Positions 1-11,343 are shown, counted from the stretch's first letter. The stretch: DNA of 64,000 bases from Setomelanomma holmii (GCA_010015745.1 ML978285.1:1-64000); one strand, 5' to 3'. Notes: a model not told the origin generated them from the sequence alone. Program-made: numbers and translations.

Positions 1-1601
1 GGGAGCAGTTCAAGGCTGCTGCCCAGGACGAATTCCTTAGCTGCTGGAACAAGGGCACCTTTGCCAAACCAGATATTACAGCTGAAAACAGTCAAGAGAC
101 TGTACCGTTGATGTGGGTGTTCACCTACAAATTTGATGAGGATGGGTATCTTTACAAATACAAGGCCCGTCTTGTTGTACGCGGAGATCTGTAGGAGCAA
201 TATGGCGACACTTATGCTGCAACTCTTGCTGCCCGTCTGTTCCGAGCACTTATAGCTCTTGCCTGCGCGTTCAATCTTAAGGCAGTACAATATGATGTGC
301 CGAATGCGTTCCTTAATGCTAACCTTGATCGCACTCTACATGTAAGAACTCCAGATGGTTTCCAGGGTCAACATGGCCAAGTCCTCTGCCTTCTCCGCGC
401 CTTGTACGGCCTCAAAGAAGCACCACGCCTGTAGGCTACACACTTCCAAGGATTGCTGCATATGCTTGGCCTGCATCCTGTTTAAGGATTCCTATGCCTT
501 TGGATAAACAACAGAGTCATTCTCTTCTTCTACGTAGATGATATCATCATGCTGTACCACCATAACTACCAGAAGGATTTCAAGGAGCTTGAACAACAGC
601 TTATTAAGCTATATAGTCTCCGCCAGATAGGAGATATCAAATGGTTCCTAGGCATTCGAATTGAACGCATCCTTGCTACTCGCCAGCTTTACCTTATCTA
701 GGACGCCTTCATCAACAAGGTATGTAAGGAATATGACCTTGTCTGTGCGGATGGAAAATATCCGTCTACGCCACTTTCGTCTACCTCAAGGCTTGCAATG
801 TACAATGGTATCTCCAGCTCTTGGAACACTAAGACCTATCAACGCCTGGTAGGCAACCTAGCGTATATTGAGGTCATGACGTGCCCTGATGTTGCGCATG
901 CTCACTCAGTCCTTGCACGATTTCTCACAAATCCAGGACCTCATCACCTCTCTGAGATCAAGCACGTGTGGCAATATCTGTACAGTACTAGGTACCTTGC
1001 CATTAGTGCTCGAGGGGGTGAGCCTACCCAGACTTATGCTACCAAAGTCGACTCAACAACTCCTTTTCCAACCTTCTTTGGTGCTGCCGATGCATCATTT
1101 GGAGACGATACAGAGACCCGCCGGTCATCTGCTGGATATGTCTTTACGCTATGTGGCATGCCAATTGACTGGAAAGCGACTGTACTTCGATCAGTTACTC
1201 GGTCTACTACTGAAGCAGAACTTTATGCTCTATCAGCTGCTGGCGTTGAGTCACAATACTGGGATCGATTTTGCCGTAATATTGGCTTCACACTACAAAC
1301 TAAGAAGGCTCTTTGGTGTGACAACGCTCAGACTGTACGCCTTGTAGAAGGCGACGCCGACCGAATCCAGACAAAGCTTCGACACGTCGATATCCACCAG
1401 ATGTGGCTCCGCCAGGAAGTCAATGCTGGAAGAATTACTATCGAATGGAAGCCTACTGCTGAGATGCCTGCTGATGGCTTCACTAAGCTGCTGCCTCGCC
1501 AGAAACATGAAAACTTCATGAGACAGCTAGGTCTAAAAGACATCCACCACCTCATTATCAAGGACTCTCCTTGTCCTGTACCCCTTGGTCAACTGGATTA
1601 A
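1..1601 (+). mobile_element. Ty1/copia retrotransposon, 3' part of pol (RT-RNase H), inactivated
   Basis: One reading frame runs from base 3 to the TAA at 1599-1601 and encodes the reverse transcriptase and RNase H of a copia-type polyprotein; the 5' part lies outside the window. Visible landmarks are AFLNA, YGLKEAPRL, the catalytic YVDD box (531-542), and the RNase H region with AADASFGDD, STTEAELYAL, WCDN and RHVDIH. Four in-frame stops break it: TAG at 192, TAG at 432, TAA at 483 and TAG at 699, with no frameshift between them. Each sits where family alignment expects Gln or Trp and can arise by one CpA to TpA change on one strand or the other, the signature of repeat-induced point mutation. 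The RNase H half (798-1601) is stop-free. The element is dead for autonomous transposition. Confidence 0.93.
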
Positions 1602-1676
1602 TTGCGCAGCTCGCGCATGCGTTTCACTCTCTTGATCTTTCCTCTATTTTGTGAGGTTTCCATCCAACATGGATAC

Positions 1677-1687
1677 CTCAGGGGGTG
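1677..1687 (+). other. Polypurine tract of the copia element
   Basis: A short purine-rich stretch with five consecutive G (1681-1685) lies directly 5' of the LTR, where plus-strand DNA synthesis would be primed. Its position against the TGTCAG LTR start supports the call. Confidence 0.6.
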
Positions 1688-1856
1688 TGTCAGCCTGGCA
1701 CCTCATTTCAAAAGGTACATGTGAACTGCGTCTCTCACGTGACTCTTTGTCACTTGCTTACTCATCGTGGTTGTGTATATAATCGCTCTCTGTAGCTCTC
1801 TCAATACAACAACCTTCTACTTCCTTCATGTCTGCTCTGTCCTCTCACATCTGACA
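1688..1856 (+). repeat. 3' LTR of the copia element (169 bp)
   Basis: The LTR begins TGTCAG (1688-1693) and ends CTGACA (1851-1856), a perfect 6-bp terminal inverted repeat with the usual TG...CA ends. It follows the polypurine tract and the end of pol. A TATA-like TATATAAT lies at about 1775-1782, a likely U3 promoter. The 5' LTR is outside the window, so neither LTR divergence nor the target duplication (candidate TTGGG at 1857-1861) can be checked here. Confidence 0.8.
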
Positions 1857-2820
1857 TTGGGCACAACCAGAACTTATAGATGGAGTTGATGTGCTCAAAC
1901 CTCTCTTGCTTATCCTGAAACTTCAGTATATCAGCATTCTCCTTTAGCATAGCATTTGTTCTTGTCCTGCGGTTCTGCTCTGCTGCCATGTTGATAGCGA
2001 TAGGTGGGTCTGATAGAGGTTTGTTTGCGCTTAGTACGAACGTGCGCAAGAGAGCGTCGACCTCTACGCGGACCTCGAATGTGACATCTAGTCTTGTGGC
2101 CGTGCTCTTCTTCATTGCTAGATCAGCTAGCTCCTATAGTTTCATTCGAGAGATAGCGCCAAAGTCGTCAAAATGGCAGTACGATATACGGTTTCGAGTT
2201 TTGTCTGGACGGATAGTAGCTACCAATGATGTATATTTCCATAGTCTGCTGTTCACAGTTGACTGCGGAGAGTTAATAAGCTCAAGTACTACATCTTTAA
2301 TTAGCGCAGTCTCAGCATTATAACGTTCTATGTCTAGCACAGTATCCTGCAACGCCCGGCCACAATTTACGTATAATGTAGAGGCAAATCTAACGTTATA
2401 TGTTGGGACTGGCGGCGGTGGATCTGATTGAACTGGTGGGTCTGATTCAAGGCGCAGTAGGAGTACACGCTGTACGCGCACTTGTGGTAAAACAGGCTGG
2501 AGTGCCGCACTCAGGGTGCCCGCAGCTGTAACTATAGGCTCTAGTATAGAGTCTATAGGCGGAAGGTCCTCTATATCAGCGAATTGAATAGAAGGGGGGT
2601 CGTTGTCAATAGGAAAGGCGTCACCTGCAGTACGACTAGGAGAAGATGAGAGCATTGGAGGAGACAAGGGTATTGTAACAGGAGTTTCCTCATTAGTACC
2701 AGCTAGCTCACGGGGTTGAACATCTTTATCTACACCTCCTGACTGCAGCTTGGTGTCTCCTGTATTTGGCAACTTGAGAGGGTCTCGCCACGTAACACTC
2801 CTTGGTTTCTTTAGTGTTAC
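1857..2820 (-). pseudogene. Unidentified minus-strand frame cut by the copia LTR
   Basis: Reading on the minus strand from 2820 down to the LTR edge, one frame stays open for about 320 codons except for a single TAG at 2134-2136; the part upstream of the stop and the part downstream are in the same phase. The product would be Pro/Ser-rich and disordered at first (PPVQSDPPPPVPTYN) and then charged and helical (AAEQNRRTRTNAMLKEN). Codons ending in A or T are more common than in neighbouring host genes. I do not recognise the family; a protein from another mobile element is one guess. The frame is fused upstream to phosphatase sequence and interrupted downstream by the LTR, so both ends are broken. 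Confidence 0.45.
2792..2820. repeat. 8-bp inverted repeat at the phosphatase breakpoint
   Basis: GTAACACT (2792-2799) and AGTGTTAC (2813-2820) form a perfect inverted repeat with a 13-nt spacer. The outer edge coincides with the last base before recognisable phosphatase coding sequence, so it may mark an insertion end, but no matching copy was seen at a second end. Confidence 0.4.
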
Positions 2821-3765
2821 GCCATCAACCTGCTCAGGTCCTGCCTGGCACAAGCTAAAAGGAAGGTCGCGGGGTATCGACATCTGAGCTGCGCCTGAAA
2901 GCAGTATGATTAGCAGTGACAGTTGCATGTTTTAAACACTTGTTCTAATACGAGAGGAGAGATGCTCACGGGATAATGCGTGCTCGCCCTCGCTGTCATG
3001 ACTGCCAAAGACGGCAGCGTAAGGAATGGAACGCTCAATCAGAGGCGCGACTACCTTCAAGAGCACAGACTGGGTATCTGGAATGTCGTGATGGACTTGC
3101 CGCCAGTGAGGAGAACGAGATCTGGTTTCTCAAATTCGAGCACGTCTCCCACGAACTTGACCGTGAGAGAGTCGGCTATGCTTGGAGGCAGGAAATTGCT
3201 GTCTGCATACATCGCGTCTTTATATGTACCGACACCAGTCACCATGTGTGTGTTAGAGATTTGAAGAATCCTGATTGTGCCATTCTCTCTCGCTTTGAGG
3301 GAGGCGGCTGCCCAGGACCAGGGCTTGGTCCTCCATGCCGGAAGCTTATTCTTGCACAAGGAAGGGTGGCCGGAGCACCCAATTGCAATGGCTCTTGCAA
3401 GAGATACCAATGTGGTCGTGGGTCGACAGCATCCTCGCCGAATAGCACATCGACTTCTGTAACAGCCTCGCCGATGGGGCGAGAATGTCTATGCCGCCTC
3501 TTATCCAGATACCGCCGGTGCGCACTTCCCATGGATCCTCAAAGCCGTTGGTGTTTTGTTGCTTCCCGACCTTGATTCCAACAACAACAGCATCTTCAGA
3601 AGTGAGGTCATTTTCTTCTTGCGCTTGACCTTTAGCAATGCAGTCTTTGCTGTCGCATGAAGGTAAAGATCCTCCTCAATACGATGCCATGTCGACGAGT
3701 CATGCGCAATGGCGTCCTGAAGCTCAATTGAGGTGTTTCAATCAATCTCCAGATCAGTGATGACT
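2821..3765 (-). pseudogene. Dcr2-like metallophosphoesterase pseudogene, truncated
   Basis: On the minus strand the fragments follow the order of a fungal Dcr2/calcineurin-like phosphoesterase: WHRIEEDLYLHA, GIDILAPS, EVDVLFGEDAVDPRPHW, ISNTHMVTGVG, KPDLVLLTG, HHDIPDTQS, FGSHDSEGEHALSR. A clean intron (2895-2969, GTGAGC...TTTCAG) joins HALSR to AAQMSIPRDLPFSL. The gene is dead: at least three frameshifts are needed (after GIDILAPS, before the ISNTH block, and after VLLTG), a stop lies near the N-terminus, the metal-binding Asp of the ISDTH motif is Asn, and the GNHD motif reads GSHD. Coding similarity stops at EQVDGV (2821), so the C-terminal half, including the last metal ligands, is missing. 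Confidence 0.8.
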
Positions 3766-4014
3766 GCGTTGTTGCTTAAGGTCATAGTGGCGGAGGTAGG
3801 TGAGGGGTGCCAGCAGGCTTGTGTCGTGGTGGGGCGGACGCCAAGGCAGCATTCTTGCAAAGTAGTTGTTCACATATGACAGCTGCCTCACTCCTACCTC
3901 ACTCCTGATTGTCCAGTGTAACGATAATGGCTGCACGAGCGCTACGATTGATATTCTGGCTTCTCATGCGCGTCTATATTGACATGCTAGGTGCTGCGGT
4001 CAATGTATCATGGC

Positions 4015-5387
4015 TTAAACTCGTATGCTGCCAGAACAGTGCAGACAGAAGTAACGTTGGTACTTCACTGATGCGCCAAAGTATTCAATCCATCCTTCGG
4101 TCACATCTTCGGCTGAAGGTCTCTGCTTCGGATCCGCGTTCAGCATTTGTAGGTCCTCAATCTCGCTCATCTCTGGCTGCCACAATTCCGCCCTGCATTG
4201 CCAGACTTCGTCACTGGCCTGCAGTTCAGGGTACCTCTCCTGGAAAGGGCCACGAAGAAGGTCCTCGTTCACCGATGCGGGGTAGAGACCATTTATGATC
4301 TCGAAGTAGACACATCCTAGAGAGAATACGTCGGATTTGCGATTTCGTCTCGCACCAGCTGCGACCTCAGTCGCACAATATCGTCTCGTGAGACCCTGCA
4401 CGGGACCCACTGTCGTACTTCGGCCGCAGTCGCCAAAGTCGAAAGATAACCCAAACTCCGCGTACAAGACTGAACCATTATGTATTAGTATGTTCTTGAG
4501 GTTTGATGTCTTTGTGGCGGATGGTGTGCCTGTGCATGAAAGCCAGACCTGCAGCAAGACACCCAAAACTTCTTCTAAGAATGATACCCGCCAATTCCGT
4601 GTGAATTCTACCATCATGAAGGTCTTGGAGGTAGCTTGCAAGGTCTCCGCCGTCAGCTGCGGGGTTCAGGATTATGGCCAATTCTCGTTTTGCGATGTAT
4701 TTGGCATGGACTGCGACGATGTGATGATGCGCTTCTAGTTTGCGCATGATTCGAACTTCGTTCTCCAGCTGGATGCGTGCTTCGCGCATATTTCGGGTGT
4801 AAACATACCTTACGATCTTGCGGGCGTACACTGATCCGATTTTGATGTCTGCTACTATCTCAACACTCGCCGTGCCCCTGCGGCCCAGCATTTTCATGTA
4901 TCTGTAAGGTAGATCTTCGATCGTCAGTCCAAGGCTCTCCAGTTCTAGGTGATCTGCAGTATTGACAAAAACGTATGCGGCAGATATGCGATGTATCTCA
5001 GCATAACTGATTGCCCCTTGTTGACTTCCTTGCACCTCCCTCCCCAGAATTTGATTAAACATGGTGGTTGCCGCAAATTCTCCAGATATATTCCACCATT
5101 ACCACAACCAAGGTGCCTTTAGACCCCCAGATACGGACTTCGGGTGGATACTGTATGTTCTTGGCTGACACAATTTGGCCACCGAACGTCTGGGAGTTGC
5201 GATTCTGAGCGCTACCGGAAGTGCGTACTGCATTCGCTTCAAAAGGTATGTTCGGACTGTTGAATCTGGACACAATCTGTTTGTCGTATGCATGTGATGG
5301 GGTCCGAATCGCTTGTTGACCAAGATTGCGCTCGGTCATGAACGCGTGCTCATCAACGTTCGGCTCTCTTGTAACCTCGTTGGCCAT
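4015..5387 (-). pseudogene. Serine/threonine protein kinase pseudogene
   Basis: Three overlapping minus-strand frames make one kinase. 5387-5055 gives an N-terminal region ending EYIWRICGNHHV; a one-base loss near 5056-5062 shifts to the frame carrying the N-lobe (LGRRGTASVEIV, YARKIVRYV) and the catalytic loop HKDIKPQ; one extra A near 4494-4498 shifts to the last frame with YAEFGLSFDFG, RRYCATEVAAG, KSDVFSLGCVYFEI and DPKQRPSAEDV. Besides the two frameshifts, key motifs have changed: a glycine of the P-loop is Arg, DFG reads EFG, and APE reads ATE. Catalytic Lys and the HxD aspartate persist. The domain is otherwise full length, so this is a recently dead gene rather than a fragment. Confidence 0.82.
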
Positions 5388-6753
5388 AGTGTATCGTGAT
5401 GCAGGTGAAGAGCGTAGACAGAGAGGTTCGATCTAGCTCATTTGGTCGAGATGGTAGTCCACGGATGCAGAAATCTCGGGCGTGTCGTGCAAGGTTAGAA
5501 ATGGGTTTCGAGGCTCGTGATCAGGCGGTGAGGCTGAAGTATTCGCTTCGTCCTGCATAGAATGCCTGCTTAGCTGATTGGACAATCGCGCAACGCGTCC
5601 ATCGAATGAACGCGACTTCGTCACGACGCGCAAACACTGCTTTGGCGGAAAGTGAGTAGGTATGTATAATGTTGACATGGGACTGGGACATCTGTGGATG
5701 AGCTAGTCTCGATCGACACGAGAAGAAATCGGTGCTAGACATTTTCTTCGTGGCTCTATCAATGGGATTACAGTCGTTATGCAGTATATTGAAACCGAAC
5801 AAGAACTAACATATGGGCGAAAGATGTCAGGCACGGTGATATACTGTAGCCCTCTAGTGTTCTGCCCCAGGTTCTCATCCCATCTTCCCTGTCGCGCTAG
5901 TACGTTCTGGGCTTAGCACCCAGCTCGCGCCTTCGTACATAGCTCGCTCCTTCCACAGAACCAATACAACACGATTCACACATGTTCCATTCCTGGTCCT
6001 ATTGACAAAAGAGGAAAGGTCAAATCGTGCGTCCCTGTTCCGATAGGAAGCTAGGGTGGACGCTTAGCGTTGATTAATTGGCTGTCGTTCATGCACCATT
6101 CCCTCGAACCACTGCATGACAACGACAATGCAAGAATAGGCCAGACGTTGAAGTGGGCTGGTGATTCAGGTATGTACAATTGCAAGCCGCTTCTCACCCC
6201 ATCTTGGCATATATTTCTCCGATTCCCGCTCAACACTTGCTCCACACCTTGCCATGACGCCGTCAGGCATCAGTCTTCACCCTGACATTCTTCAACATAC
6301 GATAGAGCATCATTGCATCTCACATGCCCAGTTACACTCGCCTATTTCCATTTCGTGTCCATATCTATAGTCACTACCGTCCGAGGCAGTCCGCAAGGCT
6401 TTTGGTGCCCTTACTTTCCAACAAGTAGCGCAGGTGATCGGCTTTCCAGTGTTCCAAGTCAGCGAGAAGACTGCAGTTGTGTCATTCGTGACGAGCTTGC
6501 AATACACGCACGCTTTAAGACTGTAGGCGAGGGCGCAGTCGTGGTCGGGCATGATGACGAATACATTGCTCCCAAAACCTTTCAGTGTCGGAAACAGGCC
6601 TCTATGAATAATGATTGGGCACGATGAGGACTGCAGCCTGATTCAGATAGGAGGGGATCGTTGCTGAATACGGCTTGCATTGAAGGAACAGTCTGGTAGC
6701 GCTCTACTCCTGGCGAGTCATTCTTGTTTGTCAACCATGACGGAGACCGCATC
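5388..6753. other. Gene-poor stretch next to the kinase pseudogene
   Basis: Only short frames under about 105 codons occur here, on both strands, without recognisable domains. A minus-strand stretch at 5433-5802 could be an upstream exon of the kinase pseudogene, but nothing in it confirms that. I see no repeats or RNA genes. Confidence 0.4.
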
Positions 6754-7167
6754 TCAGAACGCTGCTCGAAAGTCTCTGTATAATAGCATCGCCGACGATT
6801 TTCGTGCGAATAGTTGCGAGATGACATCCATGGTCGTGCGTAAGATTACTCGGGGTTTGCCCGGGATGAAGAGATCGGCGAGCGCCAACATCCAACAGGC
6901 AATCTGGATTATAAGAAGTGCGGCACTGGAAGACAAAGTTAGTGCATGATCCACATCAGCTTCGTATACAGACACTTACATGCACATGCGGAAGGATGCG
7001 TCTTTGGCCATGGCGACCGGACAGAAGCTTTCGGGGATCGTGTCGTAATGTTTGGATACAACAGAATTATCAGTACTTGTAACTCGAGAAATGCGATGGC
7101 TGGTATAAACAGACTTCACACAAGTGGGGCGTGAAGTCGGTATACATGAAGTCGGTGTGAATGCCAT
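6754..7167 (-). CDS. Possible 3' exons of an unrecognised membrane protein
   Basis: A convincing intron lies at 6926-6979 on the minus strand: donor GTAAGTG, branch site CACTAAC, acceptor TCTTCCAG. Splicing joins SFCPVAMAKDASFRMC to a hydrophobic segment (IAALLIIQIACWMLALA, a probable membrane helix) followed by a basic tail ending LLYRDFRAAF at the TGA 6754-6756. The 5' exons are unclear; a second intron-like segment with a CACTAAC branch site occurs at about 7190-7250, preceded by an open frame at 7242-7628. I do not recognise the family. It may be a real small gene or the surviving end of a decayed one, given the decayed neighbourhood. Confidence 0.35.
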
Positions 7168-8374
7168 GTTGGCATCTTCGTTAAGTTAGTGCTATTTCAA
7201 GAATCAACCCCTCTCATCAATTTCGAACAAAGTGTCCTTTGTTACACCTGCACCGCTATCATCTCGAAATATTGCGTAACGGGCACTGCCGCCTGTCTCA
7301 TGTGCCTCACGGAAGTAGCACGTCGGGGATTGACGTCGCGATGATCGTGAGGCGCGGAGAAGGCGATGCGGTTGACAGTTGGAGAGGTCTCGAGCGCACC
7401 TGCATATTCAGCTAGTGGGTAGCGTGTAAGTGGCTCGCTTCGAGGCTGACAGATTCCTTCGCGGGGGTTGGGCCCTTCAGTCAGGTCCCTGCCAACTGCA
7501 CGACGACGAGCATCGCCGCCAGGAACCTTAGTTTGACCAAGCTTACCCCGAGTTACTAGATTTTCCCGGTCATTCTGCTGAATGTTCAAGAGCAATGGCG
7601 GCGCCCATCGCGCGATTCTGACTACCATTGCGACATTTCGGTAAAGCGAGCGAGACTCAGCCGCGGCCTCATCCGAAATGGGCCAGATGCTGTTGGTTCT
7701 CTACAATGTCTAATCGATAGCACGCACTGTGCAGCCAACACTACGGGTGCTTCTCCGCGAACACCTGCCAGCTACGCCTTAACAGCGGACAGCAGCATGG
7801 AACCATGTCTCTCACGGATCTGCTTCGGCGGCGCATTGTCGTGACTGAGCCGCTACGATAGGTGGTTTCAGGACCTGAGCGCCGTGTTTTGCAACCAACT
7901 CGGTGCCGCCGTTGCTGTGCGGCGTCGTACCCATTCTTTCGGCAAAGCACCGAATCCTTCGTTTATGTACTTGCTAGGCGCACTTATGGGACACCAAGGC
8001 ATACAGCAGACGACAACAACAATGCGACCGAACTCAGGGCCGCGTGCAGAAAGCATACAAAGATGCCTGGTTCTAGCTCATTGTCCACGATTGTAGAACG
8101 CAAACATCTAAGCGACCAACCGAAGCTAAAGTACAACTCAGGTATGTATTTCTCCGGTACTCTATCCGTTCGTGGAGTTGTCTGGCTCCCATGGTCTGTA
8201 AACCATAGGGTTCCTGCTACATTGGGTTAGCACCCTATGCAGGCGCGCAGTCCAGAACGCGCCACGAACAATTGCTCTATCGTACATGAAGTTGCGAAAT
8301 CCTTCAGGTCGTTCAGCGGCAGTTCAGTCTTCTCATCTTGAAGTTCTTCCGTGCAATTGCCCACCTCGTTGACC
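7168..8374. other. No confident gene; possible upstream exons and AIM6-like promoter
   Basis: Open frames of 60-128 codons occur on both strands without recognisable domains. The minus-strand frame 7242-7628 may belong to the partial gene at 6754-7167. The last few hundred bases should hold the promoter and leader of the gene starting at 8375. Confidence 0.35.
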
Positions 8375-9753
8375 ATGGACCAGGAAAAGAAATCAGGAGT
8401 CATTGTCGAAGTGCGACCGGTATACTCCAGGATGACTGATAGTTACTCGCTACCCGAAAGGGAGTTCCGCGACGACTCCGATAATGAGACGGGCAGCCAA
8501 GTGTCAAGTGCAGTGAGCCTGGAGGAGTTGGAGTCTGGAAGAAGCACACCGAGATGGTATCGTCGTGGTCAATCGAAGACACTTGCGCATCGCTGCTGGG
8601 CAGGGCTCCGGTCGTCATGCCTCGGCACTTCACACCCCGCAAAGCGAAGCTTGGGACAACAATGGTTTCGATTGACGATCGTGGTTATCTCCGTGCTTGG
8701 AGTCTTTGGTGTTATTGCTGGAGTGTAAGTGTACCCATCTTGCATCCGATATTACCATGACTGATGACCACCAGCATATACGTCTCGTTCCTCGGCACAT
8801 TGATAGCCCGACTCTCACCACCAGCGCCCTACAGCGGACTCGAGCATATCGTCAGCACCTGGAAAGAGCCAGACGCGAATGGTACATTCAAGTACGAGTG
8901 GATGGATAACTTCAGCCGCGACATCGTGACGAAGAATTGCCACTCCCACAATGATTACTGGCGTCGCGTCCCATTATACCAAGCTTTCGCAGCAGGCTGC
9001 ACGAGCATCGAAGCGGATGTCTGGTTGACAGATGACAAGGACCTGCGGGTGGGCCACTCTTGGCAGTCGACGACACAATACCGCACACTCCACAACCTTT
9101 TCCTCGATCCACTCACCAACATCTTCGAGAACCGGAACGTCAGCACCGCATCGATGTCCGACAGGCAGACAGGTGTCTTCGACTCCGATCCCAACGCCTC
9201 GGTCATTCTTCTCATCGACGTCAAGTCCGACGGTCATGACGTCTGGCCAGTCTTGCAATCCCAGCTGCAGTCGTTCCACGACAAGAACTGGCTTACATAT
9301 TTCGACGGCAAGGCCATACACCAGGGACCGTTAACCGTGGTTGGCACGGGCCGCACACCTTTCGAGCTCGTTCAGCAGAACTCTACGGATCGATTCATCT
9401 TCTATGATGCACCATTGCGGTCCATCTCTGAATCACAATACACCATCTTCAACTCTTATTACGCAAGCGCGAACCTGAAAGCGGCAGTTGGTAGTGTCTG
9501 GTGGAGCAAGTTCAACTCGAAGCAAGAAGATACACTGGAGCAGCAGATTGAGGCTGCGCAAGCAAAAGGACTGAAAAGCAGATACTGGGACACGCCGGCG
9601 TGGCCCATTAGCTCCAGGGACAACGTGTGGGCAAAGCTGATGGACCTTGGCGTCGGCGTGCTGAATGTAGACGATCTTGTCAGTGCGACAAGGTGGAATT
9701 GGGATTTCTGCGAAGTCGCAGGCTTCAAGCTCTGTGGAAAGAAACATTCATGA
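8375..9753 (+). CDS. AIM6-like PLC-type phosphodiesterase (membrane-anchored)
   Basis: Two exons, 8375-8724 and 8775-9753 (intron 50 bp, GTAAGT...ACCAG), give 442 aa. The N-terminus is disordered and charged; one membrane segment follows at about residues 98-128; the rest is a TIM-barrel of the PLC-like phosphodiesterase type found in altered inheritance of mitochondria protein 6. Likely active-site residues are in NCHSHNDYW (His173/His175), SIEADVW (Glu196, Asp198) and VGHSW (His211). The topology suggests a type II membrane protein with the catalytic domain on the lumenal or outer side. The ATG at 8375 has a good context (GACCATGG). In yeast the gene's loss affects mitochondrial inheritance, but the substrate is not established. 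Confidence 0.88.
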
Positions 9754-11343
9754 AATCATGAAGAATAAACGAAAAGAAATTGAAATAGACCAAAAAACAA
9801 ATGATACCCCTCTTACACTTAAACATCCAACTCCATCTAGTCGGACGGTGCAACAACCGGCGAGACTACTTCTTCTCGTCCACAAGGCTGTGCAATGCGT
9901 GATAACAGCACCGTCGTGTGGCGACCGACAATGCCTCGTGCAGAGCCACTGTGACATCTCTTCGAGGATATGACGATGACGTGAGTTTCCTTATATCTGT
10001 GGATTTCGTCGTGCTGCAAACACGATCTTCGGTTTCGATAGCCAGAAAGGTGGATATTGATGGCAGCGGCGCTGAGTCCGGTAGGCGTCGATCATGCTAA
10101 GAATAGAAGACGCACGCGACCCCGAAAGAATCAGCTCGCGTGCCGAACGAGTGCAACGTTATGATGATAGTAATGCTTTAAGCGTTGAAGGAGGAGATGG
10201 GGAATCAGAGGTCATTGTTGTACATTGGCCTTGTCCTGTGAGCATGCGTGGCAGGTGGTGCTGGGCAGGGATGAGTTTACGTATGCCTTGCCTTGAACGG
10301 AAGTGTGGTTCCGTGGAGGCACTTCATGCCTGCAAGATGCATGAACGACTTCTATTATTCGAACATAGAGGATTGCTGTAGGTATTGAACTTATTTTAAA
10401 ACTTATCTTGGTCATTCCCAAACTCTAAAGTGGTGTTCGAGATTTGCTGCCTCGTGTTTCTCAGGCACATACCGATGCCATGATTGCGGACCTTTGATCG
10501 AGAGTTTACAGAAGCGTGACGATGCGACACGTCAAGACGGACGTTTCTCTGCTTATCGATCGATTCGGGACGCATGCTTGTGGAGCAGAAGATTCATATC
10601 TCCACCAGTCCACAGCGTCCCATCATCGGCATCGACTTTGGCACTTATCGATAAGCTCCTCTTGGAAGAAGTTGGCGAGATCGGATCGGCATCAGGGGTC
10701 GTGATCGCTCGTAACAGTCGTGTTTGTGGTCGCGCGCAGTCAAAAGGGACACAAACTGCCGGTGGAGCCATGGAAGCATTCTCCACGCCATGTGCATCTG
10801 TTGGTCACAGAAAATTACGGTTGGCAGATGGCCTGTTTGGCAACCATCAAAAGGCGTCGGCGGTGACGAGTGGGCTTGCCCGTGATTTGCCGCAGCGGTC
10901 GCTAGCGCAGTTTCAGCTCGCCCGGATCCCTGGCGGTGGCTTCGTTCCTGCAGAAAGAGGGTCTGGGGGCGCGTTGCCTTTGAGGAAAGAGCTATACAGG
11001 CTCCTGAGAGTTTTCTTCTTCACTTCCACCCTCTTTCATCCCTGTTTTTGCGCTATTGTGTGCGACTTTGAGCTCGACGCTCTCTTTCTTAGCTATTTCC
11101 TAACTCTTCAATAGACGACCGACGGCTGGCCTTCGCTCAATCGCTGTCGTTGTTCAACTCTCGACTGTATCACCACACGCGTTTGCAGAGAGAATCGTGC
11201 TCGACGCACATTCCAACCAGCTTTCCACCTCTAAAGCATTCTTTCCAGCGAAGAGGTCCCGAATTCCACTTTTTATACCCACCGCTCGTTTGGCAACTGA
11301 CGATTGCGTCACACACGACCCTTGATTGAGGCTTCTCTCCCTT
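9754..11343. other. Intergenic region upstream of the MscS gene
   Basis: This 1.6-kb stretch has one plus-strand frame of 206 codons (10494-11114) with low-complexity composition and no domain I recognise; it ends 230 bp before the channel gene and is probably promoter/leader sequence. No repeat or RNA gene was seen. Confidence 0.4.

Noticed and set aside
1602..2115. Minus-strand start within the LTR giving a 104-codon protein
   Set aside because: The end of that frame lies in the LTR; the real frame continues upstream through a single TAG and is treated as one interrupted sequence.
2976..3575. 199-codon plus-strand frame
   Set aside because: It is antisense to the metallophosphoesterase pseudogene and shows no domain.
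10494..11114. 206-codon plus-strand frame
   Set aside because: No domain, no splice sites, patchy composition; it ends just before the MscS gene and is best read as promoter or leader.
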